From Campylobacterales bacterium (GTDB lineage Bacteria > Campylobacterota > Campylobacteria > Campylobacterales > Hydrogenimonadaceae): a stretch of DNA of 11,565 bases. The stretch lies in the NCBI GenBank assembly GCA_027065635.1, contig JAMONQ010000081.1, positions 1 through 11,565 of the forward strand, in the 5' to 3' direction. Both the position numbers and the translations under genes were made by a program. Positions 1 through 5,913 of this stretch are shown here, piece after piece. Position 1 is the first letter of the stretch. Each line of letters opens with the position of its first letter. The notes under the pieces are model-generated. The model was not told the DNA's origin. It saw nothing but the letters and a program-made list of their open reading frames with translations, and ran no database searches.

Positions 1-19
1 CAAAAAAGAAGGAATAGGG

Positions 20-547
20 ATGAAAAAGAAGATACTCTTCGTGGCGCTTTTTGCCACGGTTTTGCTTTTTGGCGGATGTAGCAACAAAGTAGAGGAGAAA
101 GCCGTCGTAACGGTAAAAGAGGGGGAAGTGGCACCTGCCGTAAAAATCGGCGAGCCGTTCGGTGCGCAAAAACTTGTAGACCAGTTCGACAAAGAGGGTG
201 AGATAGGAGCCGATACAAAAAAAGTGATCATGGCTTTTTCAAAGGCTACTGGCCATCTTGTCAAAGAGTTTCTATCGACACAGCCCAAGGATTACCTCGC
301 TTCACACCATGCGGTATTCATAGCCGATGTAAGCGGAATGCCGAAAGTGATCTACGAATATATGGCGCTTCCCGGGCTTCAAAAAAACGACTTTTCGATC
401 TATCTGCTCAAAAGTGAAGATGAGGCTAAAAAATTCAAGAACGAAAAGTATGCAGACTACGTAATGGTCATAGATCTTGACAACGGTATAGTTGAAAAAG
501 TGGAATTTGTCACTACGGTCGATGACCTGAAAAAGAGTCTCGGCTAA
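20..547 (+). CDS. Predicted lipoprotein of unknown function (175 aa)
   Basis: An N-terminal Lys-rich stretch, a hydrophobic segment and a Cys at residue 20 in the context L-L-F-G-G-C look like a type II signal peptide. The mature protein would then be lipid-anchored in the cell envelope; Phe at -3 is a slightly unusual lipobox residue. The ATG is set by AAGGA at 9-13 with a 6-nt spacer. The mature part is hydrophilic, has no other Cys, and alternates predicted strands and helices (for example KKVIMAF, residues 67-73, and DYVMVIDLDN). That pattern could fit a thioredoxin-like fold without a CXXC, but this is only an impression. I do not recognise the family. The stop codon lies 6 bp from the converging rnz stop, so the two transcripts must overlap or share termination signals. 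Confidence 0.85.
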   Translation: MKKKILFVALFATVLLFGGCSNKVEEKAVVTVKEGEVAPAVKIGEPFGAQKLVDQFDKEGEIGADTKKVIMAFSKATGHLVKEFLSTQPKDYLASHHAVFIADVSGMPKVIYEYMALPGLQKNDFSIYLLKSEDEAKKFKNEKYADYVMVIDLDNGIVEKVEFVTTVDDLKKSLG

Positions 548-563
548 ACTCTCTCAAACTCTT
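533..563 (-). terminator. Weak hairpin ending the xerH-rnz transcript
   Basis: On the minus strand AGAGT (552-548), a 9-nt loop and ACTCT (538-534) are followed by a short T-run. A second AAGAGT at 563-558 could pair alternatively with the same right arm. The structure straddles both converging stop codons (lipoprotein 545-547, rnz 554-556). The stem is short and low in GC, so this is a tentative call. Confidence 0.35.
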
Positions 564-1471
564 ATACTCATAAGATCGTAAGCCACTTCGACTTCACCGT
601 CGAAGTGCTCTCTCGCTTCGTTCAAAAGGGCTTCTACCTTCTCTTTCGTATCGTATCTCGGGCTGATATGAGTCAATATCAAACTTTTGGCGCCCATTCG
701 CGAAGCCGCCTCCGCTACGGATTTGGCCGTCGAGTGCATAAACTTTTTTGGAAGCTTTTCGAAATCTTTTTGCAAATAGGTCGCTTCATGTATCAGCAAA
801 TCGACACCTTTGAATCTTTCAAACAGAGAAGGGTCGTCGTTATCTCCCGCTACTATTATCCTTTTCCCGCGTTTTGGAGGCCCGATAAACTCATCAGGCT
901 CTATGACGCGTCCATCCGGGAGTCTGATTCTCTCTCCACCCTTCAGTTTTCCGTATAGCGGTCCTGGTGGTATTCCAGCCTCCATTGCCTTCTTGACATC
1001 GAACTCTCCTTGTCGATTTTTTTCGGTTACGATAAATCCGAATGTAGTTATCGAGTGGGAAAGCTTCAAAGTCTCCACAGAAAAATCATCAAAAGTGTAA
1101 CGATCTGCATCACCGATCTCCACGATACTCATCTCGAAGGGAAGGTTCAACTGTGTAAGACTCAAAACAGTCTCTACAAGTTCCCCTATACCCTCCGGTC
1201 CGTAAATCTCCAACCCCCTCTGCGCTTTTTGAAGCGCTCTGGAGGCGAGCAGTCCGAAAATTCCGTAGATATGGTCGCCATGCAGATGTGTAATGAATAT
1301 TTTGGAGAGATTAAACGGGGAGAGGGGAGTATACATAAGGCGGTATTGGGTACCTTCTCCGCAATCAAAAAGAGTCCACTCCTTCTTGTTTTCTGGCTGC
1401 AAAGCCAAAGCGGAGACGAATCGCTCTTTGGTAGGAGCTCCGGCCGATGTTCCAAGAAATGTGACTCTCAA
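554..1471 (-). CDS. rnz: Ribonuclease Z (tRNA 3'-endonuclease)
   Basis: A metallo-beta-lactamase-fold endonuclease that cuts pre-tRNA after the discriminator base so that CCA can be added. The 305-residue length fits the short RNase Z class. Visible zinc ligands are the HLHGDH motif (H62, H64, D66, H67), H139 in LSHS, D210 in AGDN, and H268 in THISPRY. HEATY (228-232) and HST (246-248) are the other family motifs. The Gly/Pro-rich segment at about 166-200 matches the flexible tRNA-binding arm. The usual GDT is GDN here, while the metal-binding Asp is kept. The start is TTG (1471-1469), sharing a TTGA overlap with the xerH stop. GGAG at 1482-1479, 7 nt upstream, and the family start (MRVTFLGTSAG) support it. 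Translation is therefore probably coupled to xerH. Confidence 0.95.
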   Translation of the reverse strand: MRVTFLGTSAGAPTKERFVSALALQPENKKEWTLFDCGEGTQYRLMYTPLSPFNLSKIFITHLHGDHIYGIFGLLASRALQKAQRGLEIYGPEGIGELVETVLSLTQLNLPFEMSIVEIGDADRYTFDDFSVETLKLSHSITTFGFIVTEKNRQGEFDVKKAMEAGIPPGPLYGKLKGGERIRLPDGRVIEPDEFIGPPKRGKRIIVAGDNDDPSLFERFKGVDLLIHEATYLQKDFEKLPKKFMHSTAKSVAEAASRMGAKSLILTHISPRYDTKEKVEALLNEAREHFDGEVEVAYDLMSIRV

Positions 1472-2547
1472 CTCTTTTCTCCAGCGATTTCATCCATTAC
1501 ACCGGCCGCCTCTTTGAGACGCTCTTTGTCGAAGTGCGTATATATGCGAGAAGTATCGAGACTGGCATGCCCCAAAGCCTCCTGAACAAGAACGAGATCC
1601 TTTTTCTTCAGATAGAGCATCGTAGCGAAAGTGTGACGCAGCATATGAGCACCGTTTTTCTCTTTTCTGATACCGGCATGAAGCAGTATTTTTTCTACGA
1701 TTCTGCTCACGTACGCCTGGGTGAGGGGAGTCCCTTTCTTGTTGCAGAACAGATAGTCGTTTTGACACCGACCAATAGTGAGCCACTCATTTAGATATTT
1801 ACTAATATGAGACTCTCTGATCATCACGACTCGGGCTTTGTTCCCTTTACCTACGATTCTTATGAGATAGACACCGTTCTCCGGCATGAGATCCCTTCTT
1901 TTTAGATTCAGCGCCTCACCGACACGTATACCGGTAAAGAGGATCATTTTGATAAGGAGTCTGTTTCTTGCCGCCACATCGGATCTGAAAGGGTAGTTTT
2001 CGATAGCTTCCAAAAAACGCTCTACCTCCTCTTCACGCATGTAGGAGGGCAGTTTGGTACCACTTTTTCCAGACAATCCGCCCCAGTTTTTCAACTCTAT
2101 ACCGTAATGGTGGACTTTCGAGGAGTCCTCATCTCCGTTTTGCCTGTCAATATATCCGAAAAAGTTGATCATAGCTACCCTGTAATTCTTTTTTGTGGCA
2201 TCCGAAAGTGACGCGGTGGCACCGGCCAAGAAGTCGCTGATAAGCTCCTCGTCTATCTCTTTCATCGATGCGGGTCCTATACCTTCGAGATAGCGATAGA
2301 GCTTCTCAAGCGGCTTATAGTAGGTATTTATACCGATCAACCCGGCATTTCTTGCCTCTTTGGCGAGCCTGGAGAGATCGTCAATACTTTTAACGCCCCT
2401 TCTTAGTGCAGTGATTACATATGCAAGTCTATCGGGATCTTTTACCTGCCTGTTGGATAGAGAGTTGAGTTTGGAATGCATATATCGGCTCATCCAGAAA
2501 AGGAGTGTCTTGTCGAAACTATCTTCAAAATCGAGCGGGTAGCGCAT
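1468..2547 (-). CDS. xerH: XerH-type tyrosine recombinase
   Basis: A site-specific recombinase of 359 residues, close to the length of Helicobacter XerH, the single Xer protein that resolves chromosome dimers at difH in Campylobacterota. The N-terminal part (about 70-165) is the SAM-like core-binding domain. The catalytic domain (about 166-345) keeps R208 (TGIRVGEAL), a hairpin Lys in GKGNKAR (probably K234), H301 and R304 (HMLRHTFAT), H327 (LGHAS) and the nucleophile Y336 (SRIYTHF). All catalytic residues are present. The ATG start has AAGGA upstream with an 8-nt spacer, and the reading frame is closed by a stop codon further upstream. A dif-like inverted repeat 37-56 bp upstream supports the XerH assignment over a phage integrase. 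rnz follows directly with overlapping codons. Confidence 0.93.
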   Translation of the reverse strand: MRYPLDFEDSFDKTLLFWMSRYMHSKLNSLSNRQVKDPDRLAYVITALRRGVKSIDDLSRLAKEARNAGLIGINTYYKPLEKLYRYLEGIGPASMKEIDEELISDFLAGATASLSDATKKNYRVAMINFFGYIDRQNGDEDSSKVHHYGIELKNWGGLSGKSGTKLPSYMREEEVERFLEAIENYPFRSDVAARNRLLIKMILFTGIRVGEALNLKRRDLMPENGVYLIRIVGKGNKARVVMIRESHISKYLNEWLTIGRCQNDYLFCNKKGTPLTQAYVSRIVEKILLHAGIRKEKNGAHMLRHTFATMLYLKKKDLVLVQEALGHASLDTSRIYTHFDKERLKEAAGVMDEIAGEKS

Positions 2548-2627
2548 ACACAGATTCCTTCCGTATCGATATCTATTTTTGTATTGAAAACTATAATTTT
2601 CAAACTATATTTTACATACTCCCCCAT
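2490..2627 (-). CDS. Possible 45-codon leader ORF overlapping the xerH start
   Basis: An ATG at 2627-2625 is preceded by AAAGGAG (2640-2634) with an ideal 6-nt spacer. It opens a frame of 45 codons ending in TGA at 2492-2490. The frame runs through the dif-like repeat and overlaps the first 58 nt of xerH in another frame. The predicted peptide begins MGEYVKYSLKIIVF and resembles nothing I know. It could be a leader that tunes xerH translation, or a chance match of a ribosome site. Its low-complexity, AT-rich first half argues for caution. Confidence 0.27.
   Translation of the reverse strand: MGEYVKYSLKIIVFNTKIDIDTEGICVCATRSILKIVSTRHSFSG
2580..2607. other. difH: Candidate difH recombination site
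   Basis: Perfect 7-bp inverted arms TTGAAAA (2584-2590) and TTTTCAA (2597-2603) flank a 6-bp centre CTATAA. This is the architecture of Xer/dif sites: two 11-bp half-sites around a 6-bp crossover. The outer four bases of the two half-sites match poorly, as is common in asymmetric dif sites. It lies immediately upstream of xerH; in Campylobacterota difH is known to sit next to its recombinase gene. Identification rests on structure and position; I could not compare it with a difH alignment. Confidence 0.65.
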
Positions 2628-2647
2628 TAAAGACTCCTTTCCTTCAG

Positions 2648-2669
2648 CTCATGAACATATGTTCATGAG
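2648..2669. promoter_or_regulatory. 22-bp perfect palindrome, TetR operator site 1
   Basis: The 11-mer CTCATGAACAT is followed directly by its exact reverse complement, centred between 2658 and 2659. It contains the core GAAC-N4-GTTC (2653-2664), which recurs in modified form 32 and 64 bp downstream. A perfect palindrome of this size just upstream of a TetR-family gene is most simply its operator. It may also affect xerH on the other strand. Confidence 0.7.
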
Positions 2670-2671
2670 TA

Positions 2672-2688
2672 GTTAATTTCAAATTAAC
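2672..2688. repeat. Inverted repeat GTTAATTT-C-AAATTAAC
   Basis: A perfect inverted repeat with 8-bp arms around a single C. Its right end (TAAC, 2685-2688) doubles as the left half of operator-like site 2. It could be an additional protein-binding site or part of the promoter upstream region. With a one-base centre and AT-rich arms it is unlikely to act as an RNA hairpin. Confidence 0.5.
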
Positions 2689-2696
2689 GTCTGTTC
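2685..2696. promoter_or_regulatory. TetR operator-like site 2 (TAAC-N4-GTTC)
   Basis: TAAC-GTCT-GTTC lies exactly 32 bp downstream of the core of site 1, with the same half-site spacing and one changed base in the left half. Its extended right half TGTTCAT also matches site 1. It sits between the candidate -35 and -10 regions of the tetR promoter. Confidence 0.55.
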
Positions 2697-2699
2697 ATG

Positions 2700-2705
2700 T
2701 AGAAT
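2700..2705 (+). promoter_or_regulatory. Candidate -10 box of the tetR gene
   Basis: TAGAAT matches TATAAT at five of six positions. No convincing -35 is seen at the right distance (TTTCAA at 2677-2682 is weak). Transcription would start near 2712, inside or next to operator-like site 3, leaving a leader of about 50 nt. This geometry fits autorepression. Confidence 0.4.
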
Positions 2706-2716
2706 ACTCTATACAA

Positions 2717-2728
2717 GAACGCTTGTTC
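2717..2728. promoter_or_regulatory. TetR operator-like site 3 (GAAC-N4-GTTC)
   Basis: GAAC-GCTT-GTTC has the same half-sites and spacing as site 1 and lies 32 bp past site 2. It would cover the predicted transcription start of the tetR gene. Confidence 0.6.
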
Positions 2729-2761
2729 ACCTCAAAAAGCCCAAAATCAAGGAGTTCAAAA

Positions 2762-3355
2762 ATGCCGAAACAGCAAAATACCAGACAGAAAATCATCGAT
2801 GCGGCGATAGATCTTATTGCGGAAAAGGGATACAAGGGTGCATCGGTCCGCAAAATTGCGGCAAAAGTGGGAATCAGAGAGAGCGCTATCTACAACCACT
2901 TCAAAAACAAAGAGGAGATCCTCAAAGAGATCGTAGAGCAGATTTTCACTACGCCTTTCGAGACGGAGAATCTTGAAGAGAGAGCAAAAAAAGGAAAATC
3001 TTTTCTGCATCAGTTTGCGGTAGCTTACAAACTGGTCTCATTTGACAAACGAATGGAGAAACTCTTCAGGGTGATGATAATAGAACTGTTTCAAAACAGA
3101 AAGCTCAGGGAGAGTTTTTTGCAAGAGTTCCATCAAAAGGATATACATCAGATATCCAAAGCCCTTTTTATCATGATGCAGGAGGGGATGATACGTTCAG
3201 CGGACCCGATGTTCATGGCACAGGAGTTTATCTCTCCCCTATTCTACACAAGACTTCACGTTTCTCTCTTGCGAATAGATGCCAAATCTACGTCACCGAT
3301 TGCGACACAGTTTGAAAAACATGTCGATTTTTTCTGGGAATCGATAGCGCTTTAA
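2762..3355 (+). CDS. TetR/AcrR-family transcriptional regulator
   Basis: A 197-residue repressor-type protein with the classic N-terminal helix-turn-helix at about residues 8-55: TRQKIIDAAIDLIAEKGY, then SVRKIAAKVGIRESAIYNHF. The rest is a helical C-terminal domain expected to bind a ligand and form the dimer; its ligand cannot be read from the sequence. The ATG at 2762 is chosen because AAGGAG (2749-2754) precedes it with a 7-nt spacer. An in-frame TTG at 2723 falls inside operator-like site 3 and has no ribosome site. Three phased operator-like sites upstream suggest tight autoregulation. The gene stands alone: its neighbours are on the opposite strand, so its regulon beyond itself (xerH or a distant efflux or lipid gene) is unknown. 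Confidence 0.92.
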   Translation: MPKQQNTRQKIIDAAIDLIAEKGYKGASVRKIAAKVGIRESAIYNHFKNKEEILKEIVEQIFTTPFETENLEERAKKGKSFLHQFAVAYKLVSFDKRMEKLFRVMIIELFQNRKLRESFLQEFHQKDIHQISKALFIMMQEGMIRSADPMFMAQEFISPLFYTRLHVSLLRIDAKSTSPIATQFEKHVDFFWESIAL

Positions 3356-3357
3356 TC

Positions 3358-5253
3358 TCATTGAGACGGAATGACATACTGAATACCGTCTCTTTTCAAT
3401 CTATGCAGATTCTCCTGATGCACATCTGTAAGTATGAGCTTTATATCGAGACTTCCAAGCAGCGTCGAAAGTGCACTTTTAGATCCGCCGTCCAAATCGA
3501 GATAAAGTGTCTCGTGCATTTTGATATAAGCAGGAGCGGCATACTTCAAGTATCCGTAGTCGCCCTTTTCGCCGCTGAATCTGTTTATTCCGAATCTGAC
3601 TCCATACTCTTTGAGAGAGTTCGATATCCGCTCGATCACGATCGGATCTATGGTAAATATATCATACTCGGATATCTCTATGAAGAGTCTCCCCTTCATT
3701 GCCTGCGAAATCTCCTTGACAGCCTCTTCGAACATCAGGTAGCTGTTGCTGTCTATTAGAGTTTTTGCAAATATCTCGAGACTGAGAGCATTGTGCGTAA
3801 ATCGGTTCTTCTTCAGATATTCGAGCTCGTACATCACAAGATCGTGCTCGAGCCCAAGCTCTACGACAGCCGGCAGATAGTCTCCGTAGCTGTAACTGTA
3901 CGCTTCGCTTCTAATGTCGAAAGTAAGAGAGTAAGCGACCTTTTCACCCTTCTTCAGGTTTATGACCGGTTCGAGTTCCGGCTCAAGCTTGCCGGCTTTT
4001 ATCGCTGACTTGATGAGCTCCGCCCACTCGGTCTTTCCAAGAATGTGAGACCCTTTTTTGTCACCTTTGTATACGGTTATATGGTTTTCATTGTACAAGG
4101 CGGCATCAGAAAGTGCATAATCAACCCTCGCAAGAAGCTTCGATATCGACTCGTTTCTTACATAGTCGGTAATTCCGAAACTAAAGTACACAATCTCTCT
4201 GACATCGAATCTATCGCTTAAAACAAGGGTTTTTTTCATAATGTTTCTTGCGAGCTCTTCGGCGGTGTCTGTATCGAATACCGGTAGGACAAGCATCACT
4301 TCGGTACCGTTCAATCGGCATATTGTCGGTTCGTGCACCGTTTCACACATATTTTGCAAAATATGCGCAAACTCGACGAAAAACTCATCCATCTTTTTGT
4401 GACCGATCTTCTTGTTGGCTTCGCATACCCCGTTGATGCGGATCATCACCAAAGATCCTCTGGATCTGCTGTCGTTTGCAAGCAGATACTCCGGCAGCTT
4501 TATCTGAAAATACCTTCTATTAAAGAGCGATGTAAGCGGATCACGATATAGCACCTCCTGACTTTTCTTCATCGCTTCGGCATTTCTTTGAAAGATCTCC
4601 CTAACACGCTTGACTACGGAGTTCATCACTTCCGCAAGCTTTCTCAGCTCCTGTATCGAAGGAAGCTCCTTTTGTATGGAAAACTTGTTGTGTAGCAGAC
4701 CTTCCGCCTGGCTTTTGATATCTTCGATCGATTTCAATACCGTCTTGAGTATCAAACGAAGCAGCAGCACTCCCAAAAACCCGAAAAGCAAAAAGAGAAC
4801 GACAAGATAGATAAACAGACCGTATAGCTGTTGATACGCTTCGGTGGTATCCGCCTTTACGAGCAAAACTCTCAGCGGTCTATCTTTGCCCGATACGAGA
4901 ACCTCTTCCATAGGAGCGCTTATCGGTAGCCATTTTTTTAACCACGACGGAATCTTCGAAGAGCTTTCGCTCCTCTTTTTCAGGTATATGGGTGCTCTTT
5001 GAGAGTCCTGCAGCGCAATCAACTCGTACGATCCGCGGCTAAATATTGTGTCAATCAGGGATTTTACACTCTCTTTGTCATCCCCCACCCCGCTCAAGGC
5101 CAGACTCAATGCCATGGCCGTATTTTTTGTGCTTCTCTTCAACTGCTCTTCAACATGATTTTTGGAGTTCAGAAAATTGATACCGAGTACGGCTACGAAG
5201 AGTGATAGCAGAAGGATCGATATGAAAAAGGTCATACGTTTGTATAGTGTCAA
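3358..5253 (-). CDS. LapD-like inner-membrane c-di-GMP receptor, degenerate GGDEF-EAL
   Basis: A 631-residue protein laid out like Pseudomonas LapD: TM1 (about 7-27), a periplasmic LapD/MoxY-type domain (about 28-145, with the W-containing loop PSWLKKWLPISAP at 102-114), TM2 (about 147-168), a HAMP/signalling helix (169-232), GGDEF (235-397) and EAL (405-631). The GGDEF signature is RLNGTEV (313-319), so cyclase activity is not expected. In the EAL domain the EAL triplet reads SLT (442-444), the DDFG region reads GINRFS, and the later Glu motif is replaced, so hydrolysis is not expected either. The likely role is c-di-GMP binding that controls a periplasmic partner, by analogy with LapD-LapG. 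No LapG protease or adhesin is visible here. The TTG start (5253-5251) is supported by AAGGA 5-6 nt upstream and by the LapD-like beginning MTLYK. Confidence 0.85.
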   Translation of the reverse strand: MTLYKRMTFFISILLLSLFVAVLGINFLNSKNHVEEQLKRSTKNTAMALSLALSGVGDDKESVKSLIDTIFSRGSYELIALQDSQRAPIYLKKRSESSSKIPSWLKKWLPISAPMEEVLVSGKDRPLRVLLVKADTTEAYQQLYGLFIYLVVLFLLFGFLGVLLLRLILKTVLKSIEDIKSQAEGLLHNKFSIQKELPSIQELRKLAEVMNSVVKRVREIFQRNAEAMKKSQEVLYRDPLTSLFNRRYFQIKLPEYLLANDSRSRGSLVMIRINGVCEANKKIGHKKMDEFFVEFAHILQNMCETVHEPTICRLNGTEVMLVLPVFDTDTAEELARNIMKKTLVLSDRFDVREIVYFSFGITDYVRNESISKLLARVDYALSDAALYNENHITVYKGDKKGSHILGKTEWAELIKSAIKAGKLEPELEPVINLKKGEKVAYSLTFDIRSEAYSYSYGDYLPAVVELGLEHDLVMYELEYLKKNRFTHNALSLEIFAKTLIDSNSYLMFEEAVKEISQAMKGRLFIEISEYDIFTIDPIVIERISNSLKEYGVRFGINRFSGEKGDYGYLKYAAPAYIKMHETLYLDLDGGSKSALSTLLGSLDIKLILTDVHQENLHRLKRDGIQYVIPSQ

Positions 5254-5391
5254 GATTGTCCTTTTTTAAAAATATTTTATAAGAATATCGGTAATCGTAA
5301 ACTTAACTTCAACAAAAGAGTTGAAAAAACCTTTTTTCTCCTCTAATATCGGGCACTTCCGTTTGGACTTTATATGAAACCGCAAAGATGT
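5254..5391. other. Intergenic stretch with lapD-like promoter and small hairpins
   Basis: A -10-like TATAAA on the minus strand (5281-5276) would start the LapD-like gene with a leader of under 20 nt; no clear -35 is seen. An inverted repeat TTCAAC-AAAAGA-GTTGAA (5308-5325) and an A/T palindrome GAAAAAA-CC-TTTTTTC (5323-5338) lie between the 146-aa gene and the LapD-like gene. Neither makes a convincing intrinsic terminator, but they may weaken read-through. Confidence 0.35.
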
Positions 5392-5832
5392 TCAAGACCA
5401 CTCTTCATCATTCTCGCACTTTTTGACCAGAGTCCTGTAGTGATCGACACCCCGGTAACTCTTCTCGAGGCGCCATCTCAATACAAACTCCACTATCAAA
5501 CGCCTTAGATCCCTCTCCAGCTGCTCGACACGACCGAAATATCTGAGGTTTATATTCTTTGCACGCCTTTTACCCTCCTCTTCGATATATTTTATACCGA
5601 TTATCTGGGCATATTTTCCCTCCATAACTGTGCCGAGACTCTCCCTGGTCAAAGAGATTGCTGACAGGTTGATCGCCTTGAATTCGAAAATATCCGTAAA
5701 CTCCGGGCATTTATCGTTCAGTTGGAGCGTTACGAATATCTCTTTAAGCCTTTTGAGGTTCTTTTTTCTATCTACCTCGTAGGATGTCAATTCATCGGCA
5801 AGAGCCTTCAATCTATCGAGTTTACTTGACAT
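5392..5832 (-). CDS. Conserved-looking protein of unknown function (146 aa)
   Basis: The ATG start has GGAG with a 5-nt spacer. The 146-residue product is charged and predicted soluble, with no signal peptide or membrane segment. A helical N-terminus (about 1-36, SKLDRLKALADEL onward) precedes a central part with probable strands (50-85) and a C-terminal helix rich in Arg and Glu (about 100-130, LERDLRRLIVEFVLRWRL). Two cysteines (C42, C141) are not in a metal-site arrangement. I do not recognise the family and assign no function. It is divergent from the Nudix-murA pair and shares an 81-bp promoter region with it. The LapD-like gene follows on the same strand after 138 bp, so co-transcription is possible but not evident. 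Confidence 0.8.
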   Translation of the reverse strand: MSSKLDRLKALADELTSYEVDRKKNLKRLKEIFVTLQLNDKCPEFTDIFEFKAINLSAISLTRESLGTVMEGKYAQIIGIKYIEEEGKRRAKNINLRYFGRVEQLERDLRRLIVEFVLRWRLEKSYRGVDHYRTLVKKCENDEEWS

Positions 5833-5881
5833 CTCGTCTCCATATTAAAAAATATTACACTATTTTATCCTCATTTTATGG

Positions 5882-5887
5882 TAAAAT
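5882..5887 (+). promoter_or_regulatory. Candidate -10 box of the nudix-murA operon
   Basis: TAAAAT preceded by TATGG matches TATAAT at five of six positions and lies 26 bp before the nudix ATG. No clear -35 is seen; the upstream run is AT-rich. On the other strand the same 5833-5913 gap must also hold the promoter of the 146-aa gene, for which TAAAAT- and TAATAT-like boxes exist without a clear best choice. Confidence 0.4.
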
Positions 5888-5913
5888 CAACCCATCTTTG
5901 CCGAGGATCTTCC

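Noticed and set aside
1010..1585. Open frame of about 190 codons on the + strand opposite rnz and the xerH end
   Set aside because: It is antisense to two well-supported genes and has no ribosome site or recognisable domain.
2723..2761. Longer TetR protein starting at the in-frame TTG at 2723
   Set aside because: It has no ribosome site and lies inside operator-like site 3. The ATG at 2762 has AAGGAG at the right distance and gives a normal TetR N-terminus.
3353..3367. TCTCA-T-TGAGA at the tetR/LapD-like junction as a terminator
   Set aside because: The loop would be a single base and no T-run follows on either strand.
5323..5338. GAAAAAA-CC-TTTTTTC palindrome as an intrinsic terminator
   Set aside because: The stem is almost entirely A/T with a 2-nt centre, so it would not form a stable hairpin.
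5878..5913. Longer Nudix protein from the ATG at 5878
   Set aside because: That ATG immediately precedes the candidate -10 box and lacks a ribosome site; the ATG at 5914 has GAGGA 6 nt upstream.
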